From contig NC_065874.1 of the NCBI RefSeq assembly GCF_933775445.1, positions 13,225,001 through 13,289,000 on the forward strand: 64,000 bases of DNA, written 5' to 3'. How positions within the stretch are numbered: the stretch's first letter is position 1; every line of letters starts with the position of its first letter. The DNA is from Argentina anserina (Eukaryota > Streptophyta > Magnoliopsida > Rosales > Rosaceae). Shown here one piece after another: positions 27,656-38,021 of this stretch. The notes under the pieces were generated by a model. That model did no database searches. It was not told where the DNA came from and worked only from the letters and a program-made list of their open reading frames with translations. Position numbers and translations under genes: made by a program.

Positions 27656-28237
27656 CTCTGTAGCACGGACACGGACACGAGTGTCCGTATTGGACATGAT
27701 TCGATACGTAGACACGGCATATAGAAATTTTTTTGGACACAGACACGTGGTGGACACGTCAATTAAAATTATTTTAATATATATATATATATTTATATTT
27801 ATAAAAAATTAATTTAAAAATTTGAAAGTATTTAGATGTATATATATTAAAGTGTGCATAAATATAACAAAAACTGAATCTGTTGGAATGGTTGAGGATT
27901 TGTTGGATCATTTGGATGACCAAGGTTCGAATCCCACCATAAGCATTTTTATTTTTATCATGAGTTTATCTCCTTATATATATTAAAGTATGCATAAATA
28001 TAACAAAAACTGAATCTGTTCGAATGGTTGAGGAGTTGTTGGGTGCCTTGGATGACCAATGTTCGATTCTCACCATAAGCACTTTCACTTTTATTATGAG
28101 TTGGTGCGTGTCCGCGTGTCCAATTTGGATACTCGCGTGTCCGGGCCGTGTCCAAATTGAGTTCGCGTATCCGAGCGTGTCCATGTCCGTGTCGGACACG
28201 CAATACGGACCCTTGTTCGCGTGTCCGTGCTTCATAG
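27656..28237 (-). mobile_element. M1 copy A: hAT-type MITE with tRNA-like modules
   Basis: This 582-bp element has a perfect 8-bp target duplication CATACAAC (27648-27655 and 28238-28245). Its terminal inverted repeats are CTCTGTAGCACGGACACGG and, reverse-complemented on the right, CTATGAAGCACGGACACGC. Sub-terminal GTGTCCG/CGGACAC repeats fill both ends. The centre holds a tandem pair of modules (period 136) that resemble part of a tRNA: GGAATGGTTGAGG (A-box-like) then GGTTCGAATCC at 27924-27934 (exact B-box consensus). The second module's B-box is decayed. No coding capacity. Confidence 0.78.
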
Positions 28238-28245
28238 CATACAAC

Positions 28246-29994
28246 CAGATTTTCATTTGGAAATTTGAGCTAGGGACAACTTAAATGAATCGTGGGTTGA
28301 TAACTTGATACTTATATGACAACTTAAATGAATCGTGGGTTGATACTTATATGATAACTTAAATGAATCGTGGGTTAATACTTATTTGAGCGCGGCTTAA
28401 TTTCTTCTCCATCAAAATGCTACCTCGGGCAGTCTGTTTTTGCCCTTCACAAATGAAATTTCTAATAATAAGTAGGTAATAAATAGTGGGCGTTTTAGGC
28501 ACTTCAAAAATTTAACCACATAATTTTTTCTTCTGGCTTTATTATTAGAAGATTATAACAACTCAAATTCATAAATAAAAATTACAACCTTAACAAAATT
28601 ATATCATTAAAATTACCCGTTCAAAAAAGTCATTAAAATTACCACTTTCCATAATAATAAGTAATTGTTACAACTTTGAGGACAATATTACTAATTTTAT
28701 AATTTTAGTATAAAGTTGATGCATAACACGCATGAATTTATACTAAAATTTTACTAAAATTTACCAAAAATTAAAGTATTTCTAATAGTAGCATCTATCA
28801 AATTGCTATATTTAATTGAAATTTTAGATTTTAATGATTGATTTAATAATGTTTCCCCAGCAATAGTTGCTAAAATATAAAATTGTAATTTGACATGTGG
28901 GAAATGAATATTTAGCTATTTCTTATAGCAATATATGAGTGATTGACAAATTTAGCAATTCAATTTAACAACTATCAAATTTAGCAATCTTATAATAATT
29001 TTGTTGGAGCTCTAATTTACCAAATAATTTGATAAATTATTAGATTATTTCAAATTAGCAATAATGTTGGAGATGCTCTTACAAGACGAAAATAAGATGC
29101 ATGTTCCGAGGCTGACAAATAACTGCACGCATTTCTTATCTCGCAAAATGTTGATTTTGGACTCGGAAACAACTAATTCAACTAAGAACTAACACACACA
29201 CAACATGTCAATCAATGCACATAAACATTTCATACTTATCAATTATCATATCTTCCTAGTTCATGCACAAAGCTGACTCATGTAATTAGATGATCGACTA
29301 CATTTGAGTATTATTGCATGTTTACAGAAAATAATAGAAATCCATGTTAATGCTAAATATATATGATCTTGTTTTAAAGGGTCAAGCCCAATGAACTGAA
29401 GAGCAGATACAAAAAGGAAAGGTAAATTAGCGCTCCTCCACGTACCTATTTCAGAAAGAAAATAACTTGAGAGTTGCAACCCGAACAGTACGTGAACAAT
29501 TAACATGGAATAGTCGTCGGTAAGCAAGGCAGCGATCAAATCTTACGTCAAGATCGATGTAACTATGAGTAGAATTCCTAACTAGTCTTTGGAACATTAG
29601 TCGCATGCATTTTTTTTAATGAATGCCCGGTCGAGTCGTATGGACCTTCCCCAGTGAAGACAGTGTTCTCCGCATGCCCTAGTCAATTTTGATGATGAAC
29701 TAGGGTATCAGTTTTCTACATTAGCCAGCTGCTGAGACTATTCCGCAGTAAAATCAAAGCCACGATTCCAATATCATAGCGGTGGACTATTTGATAGTCC
29801 AGTACTTGATCCTTTTCTCTTTGGAAACACGTGCATTTGCACCACACATGGGATATGTGTATGCGAATACTCTTCGTCCCAGATTGCTTACCTTTTGATT
29901 AGTCTTAAGGAACTTGGACTATTTTTAAAAGGAACTTGGACTATTAGTGCATTGGGTACGTAGCCGTCTTGTGCTTAATCACTATATATATCAA
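28246..29994. other. AT-rich region with short repeats and a possible small MITE
   Basis: Three near-copies of AACTTAAATGAATCGTGGGTTGAT lie between about 28274 and 28386. An AT-rich stretch ending AATGTTGGAGATGCTCTTA (to ~29080) has the end motif TAAGAGCATCTCCAAC, common at plant MITE termini. A degenerate counterpart sits near 28773, so a ~310-bp MITE is possible. No gene is recognised; a 92-codon minus frame at 29539-29261 resembles nothing I know. Confidence 0.4.
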
Positions 29995-30716
29995 TGTTTT
30001 AAAAAACGGTCTAGACAGCGCCTACGCGTTAGGAGGTCACCCACCGCTGCGCTTTTTGCCTCGGCGGCCATCTGTGGTGTTTTGTGAATTAGACGGCCGC
30101 CTAGGCGGTTCTAGGCTGTCATAGGCGGTCTTAGGCGGTCTTAAGTGGCCTTATTCAGTCCTAAGCGGTCTTAGGCGGCCTTATTCAGTCCTAGGCGGTT
30201 CTAAGTGGTCTTAAGTGGCCTTATTCAGTTTTAGGTGGTCCTATGCGGCCCTATTCAGTCCTAGGCGGTCTAATTGGCCCTATTTAGTCATAGGCGGTCA
30301 ACCATCATTTGACATTAAAAAAAACCTAAAAGAGACAACAGCTCTCACTCTTTGTTTATTTTCTGAAAACGGAATCTCATCAACATAAGAAGATGAAAGA
30401 AATATGAATATTAAGTTTGAGTCCGATACTGAATGAGTTAGGAAATAATTTGGAGAGAAATAAATTGAGATTTAGTATTATTGCATTTGTTTCATTATTT
30501 ATCTTTTCTTCAAATATTTTTATAGACTTTTTACTTAAGTTATGTGAATTTAGACTATTTTAAGTATTTTTAAAATTAATATTAAACATCATTATATATT
30601 TTTATTCATTAAAATAGTTTAAATATATGTATAAAAATAAATAAATATTTAATAATTCAAAACCGCATAGGCGCCGCCTAGGAGGCCGCCTAACCGTCTA
30701 GACGCTTTTTAGAACA
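29995..30716. mobile_element. CGCC/GGCGG-rich repeat element with terminal inverted repeats
   Basis: The left end is TGTTTTAAAAAACGGTCTAGAC. The right end, reverse-complemented, is TGTTCTAAAAAGCGTCTAGAC. The first half contains a minisatellite of GGCGGTCTTA / GGCCTTATTCAGTCCTA units (about 30105-30300). The second half is AT-rich with GGCGCCGCCTAGGAGGCCGCC near the right end. It lies in (TA)n DNA, so the target duplication cannot be read and the superfamily is uncertain. Confidence 0.55.
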
Positions 30717-30734
30717 TTAATATATATATATATA

Positions 30735-31110
30735 CAGTCCCTATCCAGAGTGAAGCTTCACTCTGAAATTACAGAGTGAAGTTCCAATTTTGGCACACTT
30801 TTCGGTCAAATTTTTTCACCATAAATGATTCAATATTTAGGTATGATATTCAAGATCATCTATACAAAATTTCATCTGATTCGGATATCATTAAGGTATT
30901 GAAATTAGATTAAATCAATGAATGAATTAAAACTGTTCAACATGAACCGTTCGTGTAAATCTCAATTTTGAAAGCTCAAACCATTGTCAAATTGGATGAA
31001 ATTTTGTAGAGATGATCTTGAATATCATACCTAAATATTAAATCACTTATGGTGAAAAAGTTTGACCGAAAAGTGTGCCAAAATTGGAACTTCACTCTGG
31101 ATAGAGACTG
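30735..31110. mobile_element. Fold-back MITE with ~150-bp inverted arms
   Basis: The left end CAGTCCCTATCCAGAGTGAAG and the right end, reverse-complemented CAGTCTCTATCCAGAGTGAAG, continue in near-perfect inverted match through AATTTTGGCACACTTTTCGG and ATTTAGGTATGATATTCAAG. The left arm alone carries an extra 26-nt hairpin (CTTCACTCTG-AAATTA-CAGAGTGAAG, about 30754-30779). It is flanked by TATATA on both sides, so a TA target is likely. There is no reading frame. Confidence 0.7.
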
Positions 31111-31215
31111 TATATATATATATATATATCCATGCAGAAGCAATATCGCACATCCAATATCTACAAACAATTGAAACTTAACTGATCTAGCTCTACATAT
31201 ACATCTCTTAATCCA

Positions 31216-32563
31216 ATGTCATCCCAATCTGCTCTTGCTCCTCCATCACAAACTACCATGTCTGAAACTGCTGGTTTAACAGTAACCAGCTGCTTCCAAC
31301 CAGGCATTTGTGGAGATGGTTTCAATAAATTTGAATCTCTAGACAATGTAATTTCGTTCAATTTTCTTTTACAAGTAGTGTTATTTTTGTTCGTGATCAT
31401 TCATTATAAAAAAAACTTTTTTTTTGTGTGGTTATTTTTGTTAATTTTTTTTTATAATAATAATTATTTTTCAGAGAAGGGAGTACAAAGACTAATCTGT
31501 TTGTATATATGTCCAATTCATATGTCACAATAGTAATGAAAATCAAGTCTAATTAAACATTGATTGGTATAGCTAGATTGATCTTTTGCTCTGGCAGTAC
31601 TCAACTCCTAGTTAATATAAACTAATATTTTACTCGTGTATATGTACGGATTCGACTTCCCACTACCCACTAAAATAGGGCTAATTATAACACTTTTTCC
31701 TTCTTTCTCTTTTCTTTTTACCTCTTGCAATTTTTGTTTTTTATATTTTCTTTTACTATTTTACCATTCCGTATATTATTATTTTAACTTATTATTTTCT
31801 CTAGCATGGGTATTTTGGCATATCCATTTTTTGATGAAACTTTTGACATTAAAGGAGGGCTTATAGTTATAGTAGTGGAAATTAAATTGATAAAAGAATT
31901 GTTGAACCTATAGATGACTGGAGCATGCGTATGAGTATTGGATCCATGAGTATTTAGCTTTTCATGATTTTTACTTTGTTAAGGCATTCTGCTGGAGTAG
32001 AACAACTCTAATTAAAGTCAAAATCTTAAATATTTTTAATCCTAGTTTATTGTACAATAGGTCTCTACACTTGAGTATACACCTCAATAGGTCTCCACGC
32101 TTACAGTAATTAACCAATTGATTATTTTAGGATTTGCTTTTGTGTTTTTGCTTGATTGATTATGGTTCCATAAATAATCTAGTCATGCATTTCGATAATG
32201 TTAGCATTACAAATTGCACAAGCAATGATGTTAGCATTTTGTAACGAGAATGTGTTTCTCTAAACCAATTCGGCCTTATTTTTCGTGCAGATAACTCGTG
32301 CCCACGTCGAAGAGCAAATCGACCAGTTAAAAGTAATGGTGAGGGGACTATTGACCTCAACTGCATCTGGTTTATCCCATCAGCTGAAATTAATTGATGA
32401 CATCCAGCGTTTAGGAGTGCCATACCATTTTGAAACAGAATTAGGAAAAGCACTGGAAAATATTCACGCTCAATTAATTGGACATGATAGTGATCTGGAC
32501 CTATACTATGAGTCTCTTCGTTGTCGTCTATTAAGACAACATGGATATAACATACCCCTATGA
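31216..32563 (+). pseudogene. Terpene synthase N-terminal remnant (exons 1-2 only)
   Basis: Exon 1 31216-31347 (44 codons, ending FQPGICGDGFNKFESLDN) and exon 2 32291-32563 share a phase-0 intron (GTAATT to TGCAG). Exon 2 reads HVEEQIDQLKVMVRGLL, LIDDIQRLGVPYHFE, SLRCRLLRQHGYNIP. This is the start of the class-I terpene synthase alpha-helical N-terminal domain, of the angiosperm sesquiterpene/monoterpene (TPS-a/b) type. The family's conserved W in exon 1 (usually G-I/T-W-G) is Cys. The catalytic C-terminal domain with DDxxD is absent. The coding sequence ends exactly where an M1 transposon end begins (32558), and the TGA at 32561-32563 lies inside that end. It is a truncated relic; a short transcript is possible. 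Confidence 0.8.
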
Positions 32564-32598
32564 AGCACGGACACGCGGCCAAGGGTCCGTATTGCGTG
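32558..32598. mobile_element. M1 copy B: fragment of the hAT-type MITE
   Basis: CTATGAAGCACGGACACGCGGCCAAGGGTCCGTATTGCGTG is the same terminal sequence as at 40527-40567. It is cut off at 32598, where the G1 retrotransposon remnant begins. Confidence 0.8.
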
Positions 32599-34122
32599 CC
32601 ACATTGAGATTTCTCCATCACCTTATATTTCTTGCTCACCCAAGAACAATGTGTAACATCAATTGTCTATAGCCGAACCAAAACAAGTTTGGAATGTCAC
32701 GTCGACAAAACGTGAATCTCAATTCAATAATTGTATTACCACTTTATGGACGTATCATACGCCCTACCACTCTGTTACCAATAGCGTTAGAGATGCTAGT
32801 CACGAAAATTTTCGTTAACCACCTCCAACCTATGGTCTACACATCTCTTACCTGAACATAATATTTCAACCTTGTTAGGCTTCAACTTAGATTAGTTGCA
32901 TAACTATAATCTAGTCCTCAACATTTAAACACTGAACATCCCTCAATATAGGGTCAACGCTCTCTATCAAGACTCCTTGATAGTTCTCTGCCTTGATAGG
33001 AAAATATATACTCAAAACTGTTAGCATTTCAGTATCTGGATCACATGTCAAACTCAGAGAGTATTGTAGCCTCTCTAAGCTGATCGCACCAGTCATTAAG
33101 TCTTTGAATTCATTTGTCCCATCCATACGGCGTCTTCGTTATAAGTGCTATAACACAGTATCTCCTGAAACGTCTCACTTTACTCAGATATCACAACGAT
33201 GTTTGTGATAGCTACTTCAGATCCACATACTCAACATATGCCATGACTCAAGCTCTCATGGCATTATCCGACTCGAGACAAAGATAACGAAACCCACCAT
33301 GTCAAACAATCAATCCCCGTGTACTGCGGCCTCAACCAATCAATTCCTCATATCACATCATAGAGTGGTCCGGAATCACTACCAATTAAGCAAAGAACTC
33401 TCCACTTCCACTCACAATAGGACAAGCCTCTCATTGTCTTCAATTCGAGGAACACTCCAAACGCGAAGTGACACATAAAGAGTTTCTCAGAGATGTAGGA
33501 ATCAATCCTAACATCTCCTCTACCGAACTATCAATAATTGAACGTGGCTATCATCATCTTCTCCAACTCAAAGCACTCAATCATCACCAAATAAGTCCCA
33601 ATACTCTCGATCCAATGGTCTGCTACCATATGATCCAGGCCTCATGAAACGACGGCACTGGCAGATCACTAATGTCCTTGATCAACCTCAGCACACGACT
33701 CTAATCTCTAACGACAGCGATAGGATCAACCTGTCTTTCCCGTGGAGCAGCCTCCTCATAAAGGTTCTCCACATTGCGGACTCGGCCTCGACCTCTCGTC
33801 CGTCCTCGGCCCTGTCAACGGCCATTTTCCAAATTCATCACCATTCAACAATTAACACTCCGTCATACATGTGAAGTCTCAAATTCGACAAAATAGATCC
33901 AACTGATATCAATCACGGAATTTCAGAAGAAGGTGAACCATCGGAGTATCGTCACAATACTCTCTACAGGACCAAACCATAAGGTATGGCTCCTAACACT
34001 CTCGCGTACCCGGCGACATATCAATACCGAGGAGCATGTGATGGGTGCCCGCCTGCAGTCGGATCATCGCTCCCGGATGATATTGATAATCGCCAAATAC
34101 GCACTTAGGCTCTGATACCAAC
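32599..34122 (-). mobile_element. G1 retrotransposon internal region (leader and decayed gag)
   Basis: Read on the minus strand from the LTR at 34123, a primer-binding site (TTGGTATCAGAGCC, 34109-34122) is followed by a leader and a gag start equivalent to that at 63575. It has an Arg/Gly-rich N-terminus, then a block whose frames read ADHWI and EYFELEK-like sequence as in the plus-strand copy. Frameshifts and stops are frequent. Protease, reverse transcriptase and integrase are not present; the element ends abruptly at ~32599 against the M1 fragment. Confidence 0.65.
34109..34122 (-). promoter_or_regulatory. Initiator-Met tRNA primer-binding site of the G1 element
   Basis: Minus-strand TTGGTATCAGAGCC abuts the LTR end TTACA. 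This is the standard plant LTR-retrotransposon first-strand priming site. Confidence 0.8.
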
Positions 34123-36631
34123 TGTAACGACCCCAAAATTTCAAGCTTAAAAACTCAAAATTTCAAAGTCGTTAAACACCAAACAATCTCAATGAAATCG
34201 AAATCATTTAAAATGCCACAGCGGATCATCTCTGAGTTCAAAATACAACTCAGTCAAACCGATTATTACAAACCAAATTATAATTCAACATTATAATAAA
34301 TGGAAATGTATAATACTCACAACAACCTCACAAGATAGTCACACCAAATCCTCACACAAGTTGGGGATAAATAACTTCAAGTCCTCTTAGCGGTCCGTCA
34401 ATTCCCGCTAATCCACACCTGCGGAGTTATCCACTACACCATCGAATTGGTGCACCGGGATTGTAAACACAAACCCGGTAAGCTTTACAGCTCGTATGAG
34501 TAAAATGAAAATATAACTCGCATAACAATATATACGAAAATCCACAAATCAAACAAATATAAATGCACTCATGAGTCAATGGACGTCCCATCTGGTTGTC
34601 CCAAAAATATGAAATGAAGCGCTCATGAGAAATAAAGCAACCCTTCTGGTTACCCAAATGTATTTATAATACGGGTACTAAAGAACGCTGGTACACATCT
34701 GTTATCCCTCTCATGAGCAGATAACCACCCGTTACCTCACATGTAGTACTCCGACAGACAGACTAGAGCTCTAACCGTATCGTAACTTTAGCCCGGCATA
34801 TTGTACCAAAAATAAAGTCCGAAGACAAATCAACATTTTAACAATCTCCATGTTAAAATCACGTACAATAATCTCACATCATATTGTACAAATCAAAATC
34901 ACATGCTCGATATATAAATCTCGTCATCAAAATGACATAATCACGATAAAATCATAACAGTATATTATATAGAAAACTATATATATATATATATACCTAT
35001 TTACCATTTATACAATATATATATATATATAATCTATTATATCATATACATGTCATATTTCATAAACACGTCCGAAGACAAAAACTCGTCCGAAGACAAA
35101 ACTCGTCCGAAGACAAAACTCGTCCGAAGACAAAACATTTTAACAAACTCATGTTAAAACCACATACAATAATCACACCTCATATTGTACAAAAATCAAA
35201 TCACATGTTCAATATTTAATTCTCGTCATCGAAATGACCAATTCTAATGAATTCATAACAGTATATAATATAGCAAACTATATATATGTACTTATTACCA
35301 TTTATACAATATATATGTAATCCACTATATTGTATACATGTCGTAATTCAATATTAAAAACTCTTGCAAAATCTTGAATCTCCGCAAGGGTAGATTCGTA
35401 AATAAGTGAGATTTTACTCACCTTCTTTCCTGCGTGCAACTTCCACGACCCTGAAAGTAATTTATTCACTCGTTTCGTCAGTCACCTAATAACACGATAA
35501 ATGCTTAGAAAATGATACTTAAAATATCAGGTGACGATTTTAGCACAGCTAAATGTTGTTCATAAAACATTGTTCACAGAACACTGTTCATGTTTACTAA
35601 TCAATTTACTAAACCACTGATCACAGTTACTGTTTTTGTCAAAACACTGTTCACAGTTACTGTTTTTACCATGCCACTGTTTACATTTACTGTTACAAAT
35701 CACTATTCACATAAACTATTCATGCGGCATCACTGTTCACAGTTACTGTTACAGATCACTATTCACAATACTATTCATGCGGCGTTACTGTTCACCGACC
35801 GCCACCAATCATCACCAAATTTCACCACCACAACCTAAACAACATTTCCAACAACTTTCTAGTTGACACCAAGGTCTAAATCCGAGCCTAAACAGTACAA
35901 ACAACGAAGAACATAAATTCGCACTATTCACAAACCCTAGAAATTGAAATTTTGATTCGGGTACTTACACTTCGATTTGGCTCGATTCCTTTTGTGGGAA
36001 TGTTACTGGGACTGAGACAAGGAAAACCCCCCAAGAATCTCGAGCTATGGTGGCCGGAGAAGGCGGCACCGACACAACAGCAACTTCCGGCGGTTGCTGC
36101 ACCGTGTTTGGTTGTCGCCGGAGTGCAAGGCATAGCCCAAAAGATAGAGATCGTCGAGCTCGTCAGTTTGATAGGTGGCACGACACGAGGCGACGTCGGA
36201 TGGTGGAGAAATCGGCCGGAGAAGATTTTTGGGTCGGGTGAACAGTACCCGAGCTGATTTTTGAAAAAAAAACTAATTTTCTGATTTTTAATCTTCTCTC
36301 CTTCCTTTTATACTATTTCTAAAATCGGAAACAAACTTCTGACATTAATAACTTTTACGTCCGATGTCCGATTCGAACGCGTCACACGTCTACGCACTCG
36401 TATCGACGAGCTCTACGACTTTCGTGAAGAAAGTTTTCACAAACGATCGACAGAGTAAAATTCGATGTTCACGTCTCGGAAACGTAATGTTTTTCTAAAT
36501 AAACGTTCTGTTAACGTTTCCGTTTTCAATTTCCGACTTCGCAAGGCGGCACAAACACGTTTAATGAATTTCACATACTTTATAAATTCAAAAGTGATCC
36601 AAAAATCATTCCGAAAAATCGGGTTATTACA
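34123..36631 (-). mobile_element. G1 LTR (copy 2), 5' LTR of a truncated element
   Basis: A 2509-bp LTR in minus orientation starts TGTAATAACCCGATTTTTCGG at 36631 and ends GGGGTCGTTACA at 34123, directly followed by the tRNA primer-binding site. TATAAAAG lies at 36312-36305. The MPPIKLTSSTISIFWA frame of this family lies at 36181-35924. Other internal marks are a TGTTCACAGT minisatellite (about 35575-35790), four 18-bp CGTCCGAAGACAAAACT units (about 35068-35135) and AT-rich duplicated blocks. Confidence 0.78.
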
Positions 36632-36893
36632 TGATATAATTTTAGAGTTATTAAGAACATAAATTAGATTCATTTTGATACAATATATAAGAATTTTTAA
36701 GTTTTTATTAAAAGTGGGATGGGATGGGACGAAGCGGGATAGAAATTATTCGTCTTACGTCTCATCCCACTATTATGAAACGGGACGGGATCGGAACGAG
36801 ACGAACGTTTTTAGACCTCCGTCACATCCCGTCCCTATGAATTTCAGGACGGGATCGAGATTTCTATTTTTTATGCCCACCGCTAGTCCTTTT
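36632..36893 (-). mobile_element. Probable hAT-like element end, truncated by the G1 insertion
   Basis: On the minus strand the sequence starts TAGCGGTGGGCATAAAAAATAG at 36893 and continues with repeated CGGGAT/ATCCCGTCC motifs, the usual style of plant hAT MITE ends. The partner end is not found; the G1 LTR boundary at 36631 probably removed it. Confidence 0.4.
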
Positions 36894-38021
36894 CATCGCA
36901 ACCCAGTAACCTCATCTCTTCTCTTCAACCCTCTTGTTCCACTAATCTCATGCTCCTCAGTCTAAAAGGTATCTGACTTCAGGCTCTCACAGAGCTTATT
37001 CACAATCTACAAGTAACCGATCTCTTCTCATGCTCTTCAATCTACAAATTCGATTAAGTGAATATTATCCGAATATGCATTGATCTAGCCAATAAGCTGG
37101 GGAGATTTGGGAATCAAATCATAGCGATTTGCTTTATTGAACTGGAGATATCAGTCAGTGTTGGATCACTACGGGTTTTACAAATCGAATTTTTGATTTC
37201 ATGGAGGAGAGAGTAGTTAAGTGATTTTGGCGTAGAGGCCTCTTACCAAATCTTCTACATAGTTGTTTGGGTCTGAACCTCTTTCTAGGTTGCTGGTTTT
37301 ATTTTTCTGGGTTGTTGGGTTCTTTTTCTGGGTTGCTGGTTTAATTTCCTAGATTTTGGAATTATTGATAACCCTTGTTATTTGGCATCAAGTGGAGATC
37401 AATTACACGTGTATTATGTAAACATCCAAGTGGAGATCAAACTGATACAATTAAATGGTGAAGTTCGATTTCTGATTTCCCCTCAAATTGCAATGGATGG
37501 GTCATTATCTTCATTCTACAGATGGGTCTGTTAGTATGTTCATGTAAATGAAATGTCTTTCTAGTTGTGGCCATTGATGTTTGAATGTTTTGTTTGTTTA
37601 GCTTAACGTTTCTTGATGCTTGGTAGATGATTGTGATGAGGCCAACTCTACAAGTTTACAGTATATAGTGTGTATATATACATATATAGCACAAACCTCA
37701 TGTCTATGTGTTCATGTCTTTTCTGGTAATTAAACAAACCGACAACAATTTCAGTACATAGTTCACCAAACACTTCAAAATTGTTAATCGTTTCCCACAA
37801 CACTTTAGAAAACAGTTTACCAAACACTTCAGCTGATTCATCTCGCAGCAGTTTCAAAAGTAATTATGCTCACATCAGTTTCAAAAACAATTATGCCCAC
37901 AGAACAACTGTGCCAAATTGGGCCTTAATCACATCAAAATCTCTCATTCCCGCTTACTAGACCTCTGACATTATTGTTGGAGCCAACGGAGTTCGTATAA
38001 TTCCCCCGGCCAGAGTAAGGA
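36894..38021. other. Intergenic sequence, no gene recognised
   Basis: No recognised family. A 69-codon minus frame (37857-37648) with a protein-like composition (MKLLRDESAEVFGKLFSK) is the only candidate coding relic; I cannot assign it. Confidence 0.35.

Noticed and set aside
27924..27934. A genuine tRNA gene around the GGTTCGAATCC box
   Set aside because: No acceptor-stem pairing or anticodon arm could be built; the module is duplicated inside M1 MITEs, so tRNA-like only.
37648..37857. 69-codon minus frame with plausible protein composition
   Set aside because: No family resemblance, no splice or neighbour context; left as unassigned sequence.
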